NCBI GenBank assembly: GCA_934255545.1
Contig: CAKQOE010000011.1
Coordinates: 1-56,865, forward strand
DNA from: an uncultured Clostridia bacterium
Lineage (GTDB): Bacteria > Bacillota > Clostridia > Peptostreptococcales > Anaerovoracaceae
Direction of reading: 5' to 3'
DNA: 56,865 nucleotides
Shown here: positions 30,780-40,030 of the stretch, piece after piece
Numbering within the stretch: position 1 is the first letter of the stretch
Layout: each line of letters opens with the position of its first letter
Notes under the pieces: generated by a model
What the model saw: only the letters and a program-made list of their open reading frames with translations
What the model was told of the DNA's origin: nothing
Database searches by the model: none
Translations under genes and position numbers: made by a program

Positions 30780-31838
30780 TTATTCACGTATATTCAATTC
30801 GTCTATTACCGATCTTACCGGGCGTATGGTCTTCAGGCAGTCTATGTCGCTGCCGCAGAAGAAAAGTCCGTTTTCGAGGTCGCCGTACCATGCGGCTATG
30901 AGGGCGTTCGATATACAGTACACTGTCGTGCCGGGGTCGCATGTTTTTATGCATCTTCTGCACATCGCGGGAGCGATGCGTCCCTGTTCGGCTACATGCT
31001 TTATGAGCGGCGTTTCTATCGCGCGGCCGGGCATACCTACAGGGCTTTTCACTATGCGGACGTCGCCGTTTCCTGCTTTCAGCATTATCTGCTTATACTT
31101 GTCTGTAGCGTCGCATTCTTCTGTGCCTATGAATGCGGTAGCCATCTGGACGCCGTCTGCGCCTGCTTCGATATAGTGTTTTATCTCGTCGGCTGTCCTT
31201 ATGCCGCCGGCTACGAATACAGGTATATGCCTTCCGTATTTTTCCTCAAACGGAGCAAGCTCTTTTTTTACTTCCGGAAGTATATCGTCAAGCGTCTGAC
31301 ATGTGCCGTTTTGAAGTTCCTCCGGCGCAAAACCGAGATGCCCTCCGGCGTTGCTTCCTTCTATGACTACAAAGTCAGGGGCTACGCCGTAGTGGCGGTC
31401 CCACAGGCGCGCTATGACCTTTGCCGCTCTGCCGCTTGAAACGACAGGGGCTATGAGGACGTCTGTGCCTTTTGTGAACTCCGGCAGGTTTTTTGGAAGA
31501 CCCGCGCCTGAAACTATGGCGTCTGCGCCGCCTTCTACTGCTGCGCGCGCTGATTCCTCAAAGTAGTTCATTGCTGTCATTATGTTTACGGCTACGAGGC
31601 CGCGCCCGCCTGACTTTTCTTTTGCGATGGCTATCTCTTTTTTCAGTGCTCTGACGTTTGCAGCGGCCATATCTTTATCAAAATCCGGCTCGCGGAAACC
31701 GACGCCTGCAGCGCTTATCGTTCCCATTCCGCCTTCGGCTGCTACTGCGCCTGCAAGTCCTCCGAGCGAAATGCCTACTCCCATTCCGCCCTGTATAAAA
31801 GGTATGTCGAGATATCTGTCTCTGATATTCACTCTCAT
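30780..31838 (-). CDS. Nitronate monooxygenase / FabK-like flavin oxidoreductase
   Basis: An FMN enzyme of 352 residues in the nitronate monooxygenase (2-nitropropane dioxygenase) superfamily that also contains FabK. IPFIQGGMGVGIS binds flavin at the N-terminus, GSNAGGHLGF holds the probable catalytic His, and VFVAGGIRTADEIKHYIEAGADGVQMATAF closes the TIM barrel. The C-terminal part is unlike FabK: it has a Cys cluster, MCRRCIKTCDPGTTVYC, which may bind metal. It is the last gene of the fatty acid operon, 30 bp after fabH. It could repair nitronates or act as a second enoyl reductase; the substrate is unknown. Confidence 0.82.
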   Translation of the reverse strand: MRVNIRDRYLDIPFIQGGMGVGISLGGLAGAVAAEGGMGTISAAGVGFREPDFDKDMAAANVRALKKEIAIAKEKSGGRGLVAVNIMTAMNYFEESARAAVEGGADAIVSGAGLPKNLPEFTKGTDVLIAPVVSSGRAAKVIARLWDRHYGVAPDFVVIEGSNAGGHLGFAPEELQNGTCQTLDDILPEVKKELAPFEEKYGRHIPVFVAGGIRTADEIKHYIEAGADGVQMATAFIGTEECDATDKYKQIMLKAGNGDVRIVKSPVGMPGRAIETPLIKHVAEQGRIAPAMCRRCIKTCDPGTTVYCISNALIAAWYGDLENGLFFCGSDIDCLKTIRPVRSVIDELNIRE

Positions 31839-31868
31839 TTATATTCACCCCTTTCGGGTATTAATATA

Positions 31869-32816
31869 CTACTCCCACTCGGTCAGCACAGCTGCCCATG
31901 TGAGGCCGCCGCCGAAGCCTACTGAAAGTACTAAGTCGCCTTTTTTTATAAGGCCGGCGCTTACTGTTTCGTCAAGCAAGATCGGAACGCTTGCTGCAGA
32001 AGTGTTACCCATGCGCTGTATATTTTTGTGTACTTTTGCAGGGTCCAGCTTCATGCGTTTTACTACGAAATCTATAATTCTTTCATTTGCCTGATGAAGT
32101 ATGAAGTGGTCTACGTCATCGAGCGTTTTTCCTGCTTTTTCTAATATCTGATTGATTGATTTTTCAATCGTTGTCGTTGCAAATTTAAATACCTGGCGGC
32201 CCTGCATATGAAGGACTGAAGGCTCGCTGCCCGGACCCTTCGCCCATATGACATCGCTTCCGCGCGAGCATGTCAGGCTGTAAAACGGCGCGTCAGATCT
32301 TGCTATGACCGCTGCTCCGGCCCCATCTCCGAAGAGTATCGCTGTACCGTAATCCGTCATATCGAGTATGTCTGAAAATTTCTCGCTGCCTATGACGAGC
32401 GCGTAATCGATATCGTTCATGTACATCTGCGCGCGTACGTTGTCGAGTGCATACAGGAATCCCGAGCATGCTGCGTTTATATCGTATGACGCTATGTCCT
32501 CTCTCAGACCTAGCTGTGACTGAACGATGCATGCTGTTGACGGTGTTGCGAATTCAGGCGTCATCGTGGCTACTACGCAGAGGCCTATTTTCTCAGGCTC
32601 AAGACCTGAACGCTCAAGCGCCTGCCTTGCTGCGCTCACTGCAAGCGTAGTCGTTGTTTCACCCTCTGCGCAGTAGTGTCTCCGGTGTATGCCCGTGCGT
32701 TCCACGATCCATTCGTCTGTAGTCCCGGCTGCTGCGGCTATCTCTTCGTTGTCTGCGGTATGTGAACCGACTGCGCTTCCTGTGGAGATCACAGCTATTC
32801 CGTTAAATCTTTCCAT
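31869..32816 (-). CDS. fabH: 3-oxoacyl-ACP synthase III
   Basis: Starts fatty acid synthesis by condensing an acyl-CoA with malonyl-ACP. The 315 residues carry the catalytic Cys117 in INAACSGFLYA, His in FILHQANERII and Asn in MGNTSAASVP. YGTAILFGDGAGAAV is another family segment. The order is unusual, because in many Firmicutes fabH is first in the operon whereas here it is next to last, only five bases before the accA end. It uses a cytoplasmic ACP that is not encoded in this cluster. Confidence 0.95.
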   Translation of the reverse strand: MERFNGIAVISTGSAVGSHTADNEEIAAAAGTTDEWIVERTGIHRRHYCAEGETTTTLAVSAARQALERSGLEPEKIGLCVVATMTPEFATPSTACIVQSQLGLREDIASYDINAACSGFLYALDNVRAQMYMNDIDYALVIGSEKFSDILDMTDYGTAILFGDGAGAAVIARSDAPFYSLTCSRGSDVIWAKGPGSEPSVLHMQGRQVFKFATTTIEKSINQILEKAGKTLDDVDHFILHQANERIIDFVVKRMKLDPAKVHKNIQRMGNTSAASVPILLDETVSAGLIKKGDLVLSVGFGGGLTWAAVLTEWE

Positions 32817-32821
32817 AAATG

Positions 32822-33637
32822 TCAGCCTTTCATATTGCCCATTCTGCGGAATTTTTCATATCGCTTCTGAACGAGCGTCTTTGGATTTTTCTTCATGAGT
32901 TCTTCCAGCGCTGACTTTATCTCCCAGTCAAGCGCATGAATAGTCTGCATCGGGTTGACGTGGGCTCCGCCCACAGGTTCCTTTACTATGCCGTCTATAA
33001 CGCCGAGCTCATAAAGGTCAGGGGCTGTGAGCTTCATTACCTCGCATGCTTCGTCGCTTCGTGATGAATCGCGCCACAGTATGGAAGCAAAGCCTTCAGG
33101 GGAAAGTATCGCATAAATGGAATTTTCCAGCATAAATACTTTATCCGCAACTCCGAGCGCCAGCGCTCCGCCGCTTCCGCCTTCGCCTATCACAACTGAT
33201 ATGACAGGTACCTGCAGTGTGCTGAAAAGGGCTATGTTCTCGGCTATAGCCTGACCCTGGCCTCTTTCTTCGGCTTCCATTCCCGGGTATGCTCCCGGCG
33301 TATCTATGAAGCATATTATCGGCCTGCCGAATTTTTCAGCCTGCTTTGCAAGACGCTGTGACTTACGATAGCCTTCCGGCTGAGGCATGCCGAAGTTGTA
33401 TCTCATGTTTTCTTCTGTAGTCCTGCCCTTGCGCTGTCCTATGACTGTAACCGGCAGCCCGTGAAAGCGTCCTATGCCGCCGACTATGCTCTCGTCTTCT
33501 CCGAAAAGTCTGTCACCCTTCATTTCCATGAAATCTGTAAACATATTCTCTATATAGTCCATAGTCTTTGGGCGGCGAGGGTCGCGCGCGATTGATACGC
33601 GCTCAGATGCCTTGAGATTTGAATTTATATCAGCCAT
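32822..33637 (-). CDS. accA: Acetyl-CoA carboxylase carboxyltransferase, alpha subunit
   Basis: With AccD it transfers the carboxyl group from biotin to acetyl-CoA, giving malonyl-CoA. The 271 residues include RPKTMDYIENMFTDFMEMKGDR, FIDTPGAYPGMEAEERGQGQAIA and VVIGEGGSGGALALGV, typical of AccA. The chosen ATG overlaps the last eight bases of accD (ATGGCTGA) after GAAAGGGGG; a longer frame to 33703 would overlap accD by 74 bases. Equal production of AccA and AccD by coupling is expected. Confidence 0.95.
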   Translation of the reverse strand: MADINSNLKASERVSIARDPRRPKTMDYIENMFTDFMEMKGDRLFGEDESIVGGIGRFHGLPVTVIGQRKGRTTEENMRYNFGMPQPEGYRKSQRLAKQAEKFGRPIICFIDTPGAYPGMEAEERGQGQAIAENIALFSTLQVPVISVVIGEGGSGGALALGVADKVFMLENSIYAILSPEGFASILWRDSSRSDEACEVMKLTAPDLYELGVIDGIVKEPVGGAHVNPMQTIHALDWEIKSALEELMKKNPKTLVQKRYEKFRRMGNMKG

Positions 33638-34508
33638 TCTGACGCCCCCTTTCGTGAAGCTTGAGCAGCTTTGACAGCGTATCGCGCATAGCTGAGCGTT
33701 CAACTATCATATCTATGAAGCCGTGTTCCATTAAGAATTCGCTGCGCTGGAATCCTTCAGGCAGCTTTTTTCCTATGGTCTGCTCTATGACGCGCGGACC
33801 TGCGAAGCCTATGAGCGCACCCGGTTCTGCTATTATTATGTCGCCGAGTGACGCGAAGCTTGCTGTTACGCCGCCTGTCGTAGGGTCTGTCAGGTATGAT
33901 ATGAACAGGCCTCCGTTATCGCTGAATCTGCGTATGGCGGCGCTTGTCTTTGCCATCTGCATAAGGCTTACTGTGCCTTCATGCATACGGGCGCCGCCGC
34001 TTGCTGCGAATATTATGAGCGGGAGGTTTTTCTTATCTGCGAGCTCTGTGGCGAGCGTTACTTTTTCGCCTACTGCAGTACCCATGCTGCCCATTATGAA
34101 GCGGCTGTCAAGGACGCCTGCAACGGTCGGCGAGCCGCATATCCTGAGCGTTCCGTATATGAACGCTTCATTGAGTCCGCTTGCTTTTTTTGCGTTTTTC
34201 AGTTCCTTTGCATATCCCGGGAAATGAAGTACGTCATTTGCGGTCATTTTAGCGTTGAATTCTTTAAATGTGCCTGCGTCTGCTATCATATCGATGCGTT
34301 CTCTCGCGCCTGCCTTTGCGTGAAATCCGCAGTTCGGGCATACGTAAAGGTTTTCCTTCATGACTGCGTGCGGTATTATCTCACTGCACCGCGGGCATGT
34401 ATCGAATACCTTTTCGGCATCGTCTTCGCTCGTCACGCGCAGGCGCGTGTCACGGCGTATATTTTTCATTAATGAGAATTTTTTTCTTCTGCTCTCAAAA
34501 ATATCCAT
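33630..34508 (-). CDS. accD: Acetyl-CoA carboxylase carboxyltransferase, beta subunit
   Basis: Partner of AccA in malonyl-CoA synthesis, 292 residues. The N-terminal zinc ribbon is complete, with Cys38, Cys41, Cys57 and Cys60 (CPRC..CPNC). The catalytic part shows IIFAASGGARMHEGTVSLMQMAKT, YLTDPTTGGVTASFA and GFAGPRVIEQTIG. It lies six bases after accC and overlaps accA. Confidence 0.95.
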   Translation of the reverse strand: MDIFESRRKKFSLMKNIRRDTRLRVTSEDDAEKVFDTCPRCSEIIPHAVMKENLYVCPNCGFHAKAGARERIDMIADAGTFKEFNAKMTANDVLHFPGYAKELKNAKKASGLNEAFIYGTLRICGSPTVAGVLDSRFIMGSMGTAVGEKVTLATELADKKNLPLIIFAASGGARMHEGTVSLMQMAKTSAAIRRFSDNGGLFISYLTDPTTGGVTASFASLGDIIIAEPGALIGFAGPRVIEQTIGKKLPEGFQRSEFLMEHGFIDMIVERSAMRDTLSKLLKLHERGRQNG

Positions 34509-34514
34509 ATATTA

Positions 34515-35906
34515 TCAGCTCTCCCTGTCGAGGATCTCGTCGTAGATCTTGTTCCATTTTACAAAGGAGTCAAGCTTTCCGTCGATAAATCCTGTGTCGT
34601 ATTCGCCTCTCATGAACTCTGGGTCATGGAGTATCAGGTACGATAATGATTCGTTTGTCGTTATGCCGTCTATCATGAGTTCCTCAAGCGCGCGGCGCAT
34701 GATGCGTATCGCCTCGAGGCGTGTCTTTCCGAATGTTATGATCTTTGCCGCAAGTGAGTCGTAGTACGGGCTTATCTCGCAGTTGTTGTAAAGGGCGGTG
34801 TCTACGCGGACTCCGTGGCCGCCCGGCAGATGTATAAATTCTACCTTGCCCGGGCATGGTCTGAAGCCGTTTGCCGGATCTTCGGCGTTTATGCGGCACT
34901 CTATCGCATGACCCTCGAACTTAATATCGTCCTGCGTTGCTTCAAGCGTAAGACCTGCAGCGATCCTTATCTGTTCTCTTACTATATCTGTTCCTGTTAT
35001 TATTTCTGTTATAGGGTGCTCTACCTGGATGCGCGTATTCATTTCAATGAAATAAAAGCCTCCGTCCTTTCCAAGGACGAACTCCACAGTACCTGCGCTC
35101 CTGTAACCGCCGGCCTCTGCTGCTTTTACCGCTGCCGCGCCCATTTTCTCGCGCAGCTCAGGCGTAAGCGCTCTTGACGGCGTTTCTTCTATGAGCTTCT
35201 GATTGCGGCGCTGTATGGAGCAGTCGCGTTCTCCGAGATGTATTACATTTCCTTTATTATCTGCAAGTATCTGGAATTCTATATGTTTTGGTTCGAGAAT
35301 GAGCTTTTCAAGATAGAGCTCTCCGTTTCCGAAACACGCTTCAGCTTCTGAGCCTGCTTCTTCATACATGCGTCTGAAGTCCTTCGGGTCGAAGACGCGG
35401 CGCATGCCGCGGCCGCCGCCGCCTGCGCTTGCTTTTATGAGAACGGGATATCCTATTTCATCAGCAAGGGCCATGCCTTCATCAACGCTCGCAAGGGCGC
35501 CTTTAGAACCCGGAACAACGGGAACGCCTGCCTGCATCATCAGCTGCCTGGCAGCTGATTTGTCGCCGAGCTTTCTTATTATATCGCCTGAAGGACCTAT
35601 GAATGTTATTCCGTTTTCCTCGCAGAGGTCTGCGAAATCTGCGTTTTCGCTCAGGAATCCGTATCCCGGATGTATCGCGTCACAGCCTGTCGCTTCTGCG
35701 GCTGCTATGATAGCGTTCATGTTCAGATAGCTGTCAGATGAGCGCTCAGAACCTATGCAGATGGCTTCTGTCGCAAGCTTTGCGTGAAGTGCGTCAGCGT
35801 CGGCTGTTGAATACACCGCTACAGTGTCTATATTCATTTCCATGCATGTGCGTATTATGCGAAGCGCGATCTCGCCGCGGTTGGCTATCAGTATCTTCCT
35901 GAACAT
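34515..35906 (-). CDS. accC: Biotin carboxylase
   Basis: ATP-dependent carboxylation of the biotin carried by AccB. The 463 residues form an ATP-grasp enzyme: FRKILIANRGEIALRIIRTC at the start, KASAGGGGRGMR the glycine-rich ATP loop, HLGERDCSIQRRNQKLIEE, and FIEMNTRIQVEHPITEIITG near the active site. The gene starts three bases after accB. The length is normal for a stand-alone subunit. Confidence 0.96.
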   Translation of the reverse strand: MFRKILIANRGEIALRIIRTCMEMNIDTVAVYSTADADALHAKLATEAICIGSERSSDSYLNMNAIIAAAEATGCDAIHPGYGFLSENADFADLCEENGITFIGPSGDIIRKLGDKSAARQLMMQAGVPVVPGSKGALASVDEGMALADEIGYPVLIKASAGGGGRGMRRVFDPKDFRRMYEEAGSEAEACFGNGELYLEKLILEPKHIEFQILADNKGNVIHLGERDCSIQRRNQKLIEETPSRALTPELREKMGAAAVKAAEAGGYRSAGTVEFVLGKDGGFYFIEMNTRIQVEHPITEIITGTDIVREQIRIAAGLTLEATQDDIKFEGHAIECRINAEDPANGFRPCPGKVEFIHLPGGHGVRVDTALYNNCEISPYYDSLAAKIITFGKTRLEAIRIMRRALEELMIDGITTNESLSYLILHDPEFMRGEYDTGFIDGKLDSFVKWNKIYDEILDRES

Positions 35907-35909
35907 GGG

Positions 35910-36392
35910 CTATATCTCCCTTATCCTGAAGAGCGGTTCGTCAAAGCCTGCTGCTGTTGCGTTTTCCTTGAGGACTTCTTCTATGATGCAGTTGCATGGG
36001 GCAACTACTTCGTTCATCATCTTCATTGCTTCTACTATGCAGACTGTTTCGCCTTTTTTAACGCTGCTGCCTGCTGTGACGTATGGCTCGCTGCCTTCTC
36101 CCGGTGCCGCGTAGTATGTGCCTACTAATGGGGATCTTATGAAGGCGCCGGCCGGGGCCGCAGGCTCCGGCGTTCCGGCCGCTGCGGCGGCCGGCTGTGG
36201 GGCAGCGGCGCCCGTTCCGGGCGCGGCTGCTGCAGTCGATACAGTTGCCTGAGGCGCTGCAAATGTATTATATACAGGCGCTGCTTCCGGCATTTCCAGT
36301 TTTACTTCGCAGTCACCATTTTTGTATTCAAGCTTTCCGAGTCCTGATCTTCCAAACTCTTCCATAAGCTTATATAATTCTTCTAATTCCAT
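35910..36392 (-). CDS. accB: Biotin carboxyl carrier protein of acetyl-CoA carboxylase
   Basis: Carries the biotin moved between AccC and AccA/AccD. A short helical start is followed by an Ala/Pro-rich flexible linker (about residues 42-84) and the biotinyl domain, with the modified Lys124 in VEAMKMMNEVVAPC. I take the ATG at 36392, just past the fabZ stop, as in homologues (MELEELYKLMEEF); an ATG 33 bases upstream overlaps fabZ. The ribosome site is weak, so coupling to fabZ is likely. The very GC-rich linker coding is repetitive and may vary between strains. Confidence 0.93.
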   Translation of the reverse strand: MELEELYKLMEEFGRSGLGKLEYKNGDCEVKLEMPEAAPVYNTFAAPQATVSTAAAAPGTGAAAPQPAAAAAGTPEPAAPAGAFIRSPLVGTYYAAPGEGSEPYVTAGSSVKKGETVCIVEAMKMMNEVVAPCNCIIEEVLKENATAAGFDEPLFRIREI

Positions 36393-36397
36393 ATTAT

Positions 36398-36826
36398 TTA
36401 CCCGATAACAAACATTATCTCGCATTCACATGCGACCTTTCCTGTTCCTGCGATAACAGCCTTAGCTGTCGCCGCGCCGGCGCGGGAGCCGAGCTTTGTC
36501 ATTTCTACTTCAAGCTCAAGGTCGTCGCCCGGAACCACTTTATTTCTGAACTTGGCGTTTTTTATGCCGCCGAAGTATGCTGTCTTTCCTCTGAATTTTT
36601 CAAGGCTGAGTATGGCTACAGCGCCTGCCTGAGCAAGCGTCTCAACTATAAGCACTCCCGGCATTACCTTTTCCTGCGGAAAGTGTCCGGCAAAATAGTA
36701 CTCTGACTCGCGTACGTGCTTTACAGCCTTTATGGTACGCTCTCCCATTTCTGTAACTTCATCTATGAGCAGGAATGGGTCGCGGTGGGGGATTATCTCC
36801 ATTATCTGTTCTCTGTTCATCAACAT
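36398..36826 (-). CDS. fabZ: 3-hydroxyacyl-ACP dehydratase
   Basis: Dehydrates 3-hydroxyacyl-ACP in each elongation round. The 142-residue hot-dog-fold protein has IIPHRDPFLLIDEV, the catalytic His48 in FAGHFPQEKVMPGVLIVE, and the second-site Glu in that last segment. It begins one base after the fabF stop, and an in-frame ATG two codons further is an alternative start. No FabA/FabM-like isomerase is in the cluster, so unsaturated fatty acids must come from elsewhere. Confidence 0.95.
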   Translation of the reverse strand: MLMNREQIMEIIPHRDPFLLIDEVTEMGERTIKAVKHVRESEYYFAGHFPQEKVMPGVLIVETLAQAGAVAILSLEKFRGKTAYFGGIKNAKFRNKVVPGDDLELEVEMTKLGSRAGAATAKAVIAGTGKVACECEIMFVIG

Positions 36827-36827
36827 T

Positions 36828-38069
36828 TTACTTACCGTCCCATTTTTTCATGATTATTACGCCGTCGTGGCCGCCGAATCCCAGTGAGTTTGACATTACG
36901 TACTCAAGATCGGCATTTCTGCCTTCGTTTGGAACGTAATCAAGGTCGAGCTCAGGATCAGGTACTTTGTAGTTTATAGTTGCAGGTATAAATCCATCCT
37001 CAAGTGCTTTTACGCATATGAACGCCTCTACAGCGCCCGCAGCGCCGAGCAGATGTCCTGTCATCGACTTTGTTGAGCTTACAGCCACTTTATATGCTGC
37101 GTCGCCGAATGCTCTTTTTATAGCGACTGTTTCAAACTTGTCGTTATATGGAGTGCTGGTTCCGTGAGCATTGATGTAATCTATATCTTCAGGAGTTATA
37201 CCCGCTTCCTGCATAGCGAATTCCATAGCCTTTGCATCGCCTGCGCCCTCAGGGTCAGGCATCGTGATGTGATGCGCGTCAGACGTAGCGCCGTATCCTG
37301 TTATCTCTGCATAAATATGCGCTCCGCGCGCTTTCGCATGCTCGAGTTCCTCGAGTACCAGGAAGGCTGAGCCTTCACCCATTACAAAGCCGTTTCTTTC
37401 AGCATCGAACGGTATGCTGGCGCGATCCTTGTCAGTACTCACAGTAAGCGCTGTCATATTTGCGAAGCCTGCGTAAGCTACATCTGCAAAAGGCGCTTCC
37501 GTGCCTCCTGCTATGATGGCGTCATGATATCCGTGCTTTATAGATCTGAACGCCTCGCCTACTGAATGAGTACCTGTAGCGCATGCTGTAGCGATGCTCA
37601 TAGTAGCGCCCTTCGCACCAGTCATAATAGAGATATTTCCGGATACCATGTTTGGTATAGTCATAGGTATCATAAGCGGAGATACCCACTTTACGCCCTT
37701 CTGAGCGCACTTTACCGATTCCTTCTCAAGCGTTATGAGTCCGCCTATGCCTGCGCTTCCGTAAACGCCGAATCTGTAAGGATCTATGTTCTCGCCTGCA
37801 ACAAGTCCACTGTCTTTAACTGCTTCATCGGCAGCTGTAAGCGCATACTGCACTGAAAGGTCAAGACGCTTCGCTGCGCGCTTATCGTGATATACGAAAT
37901 CCTTTACCTCTCCGCCGAGCTTTGCCTTGTGCGGCTCAACGTCTATCTTTGTTACAACGTCTATCCCGTTTTTTCCGCTCTTTATACCGTTCCAGAAATC
38001 CTCGCTGTTATTTCCTACAGGTCCGATAACGCCGAGCCCTGTTACTACTACACGTTTCATTTCTTCCAT
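36828..38069 (-). CDS. fabF: 3-oxoacyl-ACP synthase II
   Basis: Elongating condensing enzyme, 413 residues. The thiolase-fold active site is complete: Cys163 in TACATGTHSV, His in NAHGTSTPYND and His in KSMTGHLLGAAG. The start RVVVTGLGVIGPVG is standard. An in-frame second ATG three codons on is possible. About 40 bp separate it from fabG. Confidence 0.96.
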   Translation of the reverse strand: MEEMKRVVVTGLGVIGPVGNNSEDFWNGIKSGKNGIDVVTKIDVEPHKAKLGGEVKDFVYHDKRAAKRLDLSVQYALTAADEAVKDSGLVAGENIDPYRFGVYGSAGIGGLITLEKESVKCAQKGVKWVSPLMIPMTIPNMVSGNISIMTGAKGATMSIATACATGTHSVGEAFRSIKHGYHDAIIAGGTEAPFADVAYAGFANMTALTVSTDKDRASIPFDAERNGFVMGEGSAFLVLEELEHAKARGAHIYAEITGYGATSDAHHITMPDPEGAGDAKAMEFAMQEAGITPEDIDYINAHGTSTPYNDKFETVAIKRAFGDAAYKVAVSSTKSMTGHLLGAAGAVEAFICVKALEDGFIPATINYKVPDPELDLDYVPNEGRNADLEYVMSNSLGFGGHDGVIIMKKWDGK

Positions 38070-38109
38070 TTATTTACACCTCTTGTTTTTTACCGTTGCG
38101 CACCGTTTA

Positions 38110-38850
38110 CTAAAGCATCATGCCGCCGTCAACGCCTATTACCTGGCCTGTTATATATGAAGCTGCGTCCGATGCAAGGAATGCCGCAAGCTTTGCGATA
38201 TCCTCTACCTGTCCGAGACGGCCTATGAGCAGTTCGCCATTTATCGCTTCTATCTGTTTTTCATTAAGCTCTGCAGTCATATCTGTTTCGATAAATCCCG
38301 GAGCTATCGCATTTACTGTTATGTTCCTGCGTCCGAGCTCTTTCGCGTTTGACTTTGTAAGTCCTATGACGCCTGCCTTCGATGCGCTGTAGTTTGCCTG
38401 GCCTGCATTTCCGTGAACTCCGCTTACGGAAGACATGTTTATGATGCGACCTGCGCGCTTCTTCATCATTACAGCAGCTGCAGCCTTTGAGAAATTGAAT
38501 GCTCCGGCGAGGTTCGTGTTTATGACCTTCATGAAGTCCTCAAGCGTCATGCGCGCCATAAGCTTGTCATTCGTTATACCTGCGTTATTTACGAGTATAT
38601 CCAGTCCGCCGAACTCTGAGACCGCCTGATCTACAGCTGCTTTAGCGTATCCTTCATCCGCAACGTCGCCCTTTGACACAACTACTTTTGTACCGTACTG
38701 AGCCAGTTTTTCAGCTGCCGCCTTTGCAGCCTCGTCATTGCCTCTGTATGTTATCATCACATCGGCGCCGTTCCTGCAGAATTCTTCAGCTATCCCAAGA
38801 CCTATGCCTCTTACTCCGCCTGTAATTATCGCCTTTTTTCCTTTTAACAC
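38110..38850 (-). CDS. fabG: 3-oxoacyl-ACP reductase
   Basis: NADPH-dependent reductase of the elongation cycle, short-chain dehydrogenase fold, 246 residues. The cofactor motif TGGVRGIG is near residue 10, NNAG near 87, and the catalytic Ser, Tyr and Lys are in SSVSGVHGNAGQANYSASKAG. It ends with YITGQVIGVDGGM. The start is GTG at 38850, eight bases after AAAGGAGG; a longer ATG frame (to 38877) contains this ribosome site inside it and is unlikely. Confidence 0.94.
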   Translation of the reverse strand: MLKGKKAIITGGVRGIGLGIAEEFCRNGADVMITYRGNDEAAKAAAEKLAQYGTKVVVSKGDVADEGYAKAAVDQAVSEFGGLDILVNNAGITNDKLMARMTLEDFMKVINTNLAGAFNFSKAAAAVMMKKRAGRIINMSSVSGVHGNAGQANYSASKAGVIGLTKSNAKELGRRNITVNAIAPGFIETDMTAELNEKQIEAINGELLIGRLGQVEDIAKLAAFLASDAASYITGQVIGVDGGMML

Positions 38851-38908
38851 GAGCCTTTCCTCCTTTGCCCTCTCCAATATCCTCTTTAAATAAATTCATT
38901 ATCCCTTG

Positions 38909-38925
38909 TGCGCGCCCGGCGCGCG
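38909..38925. repeat. 17-bp GC-rich palindrome inside the fatty acid operon
   Basis: TGCGCGCC-C-GGCGCGCG, seven Watson-Crick pairs plus an outer T-G pair, in the gap between fabD and fabG. Being inside an operon, it should be transcribed and could form a hairpin in the mRNA. Confidence 0.6.
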
Positions 38926-38954
38926 AGCACCGCTGAGCGTATTTCACTATCGCA

Positions 38955-39983
38955 TTACTGCGCGTTTTCAGCTTCAGCAGCTTCTTTTATGCCTTTTATC
39001 GTACTTTCCAGCGTTTCGCAGTTTTCAACGTTGTATACCTTAGCCTTGCGGTCTGTTTTCTTTACAAGTCCGCACAGCGTCTTTCCCGGACCGAACTCTA
39101 TGAATGTATCCACGCCTTCGTCTATAAGGCGTTTCACTATCTCTACCCATCTTACCGGGTTCATAAGCTGTTTAGCCATGGCGTCAGCAATATCCTCAAC
39201 TGTCTGCGCGCCGTCACCGGCGCATGATCCGTCAGCTTTATACTCGCTCAGCGGAGCTGCCGTAAGGTTTGAGTATACAGGTACTGCTGATCTCGTATTT
39301 ATCGCTGTGCTTTTTTCTGTTATGAGCCCCTTCATCTTTCCTGAAGCAGGCTCCATCATCGGGCTGTGGAACGCGCTTCCTACAGCGAGCGGAGCTACGC
39401 GAAGCTTTGCTTCTTTAGCTTTTTCGCTGAATCTTTCGACTGCTGCGATGCTTCCTGAAACAACTGTCTGTGTCGGAGCGTTGAAGTTTGCGGCTATGAG
39501 TATGTCTCCGTTTCTCGTTTCTTCTACGATCTCCAGCACCTTTTCCTTATCGCCGATGGCGGCTGCCATCGTACCGGCTGCGTTTCCGGCTTCGTCGCGG
39601 CCTGCTTCGCCCATCCAGCGTCCGCGGTTTTCCATAAGCTCCGTTCCTGTTTTTATGTCGGTTATAATGCCTGCGGCTGTCATAGCGGAGTACTCTCCGA
39701 GGCTGAAGCCTGCCATGGCATAAGGCTCTGCTCCTTCGGCTGCACCGCTCGCTTTCAGCGCTGCGCGGAATGCTTCATAAGCCGCCATAGTCATAGTATA
39801 AACGCACGGCTGCGTGTTTTCTGTTTCCTTAAGCTGCTCTGCAGTTCCTTCAAAGCAAAGCTGCTTTATCCTGTCGCCTGCGGCGTCGAATACTGCTTTT
39901 GCTTCAGGATATTTTTCATATAAGTCGCGGCCCATTCCCGGATACTGGGCTCCCTGGCCCGCAAATACGTAAGCTGTCTTCAT
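38955..39983 (-). CDS. fabD: Malonyl-CoA:ACP transacylase
   Basis: Loads malonyl groups onto ACP. The 342 residues begin YVFAGQGAQYPGMG. The nucleophile is Ser94 in GFSLGEYSA, and the His is in GSAFHSPMM. I choose the ATG at 39983, which follows AAGGTGGGAG; the open frame runs back to 40112 and overlaps fabK without a ribosome site. It lies 47 bp after fabK. Confidence 0.94.
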   Translation of the reverse strand: MKTAYVFAGQGAQYPGMGRDLYEKYPEAKAVFDAAGDRIKQLCFEGTAEQLKETENTQPCVYTMTMAAYEAFRAALKASGAAEGAEPYAMAGFSLGEYSAMTAAGIITDIKTGTELMENRGRWMGEAGRDEAGNAAGTMAAAIGDKEKVLEIVEETRNGDILIAANFNAPTQTVVSGSIAAVERFSEKAKEAKLRVAPLAVGSAFHSPMMEPASGKMKGLITEKSTAINTRSAVPVYSNLTAAPLSEYKADGSCAGDGAQTVEDIADAMAKQLMNPVRWVEIVKRLIDEGVDTFIEFGPGKTLCGLVKKTDRKAKVYNVENCETLESTIKGIKEAAEAENAQ

Positions 39984-40030
39984 GACTCCCACCTTTTCCT
40001 TATTTTTACATTCACTTAACTTATCGCTTT

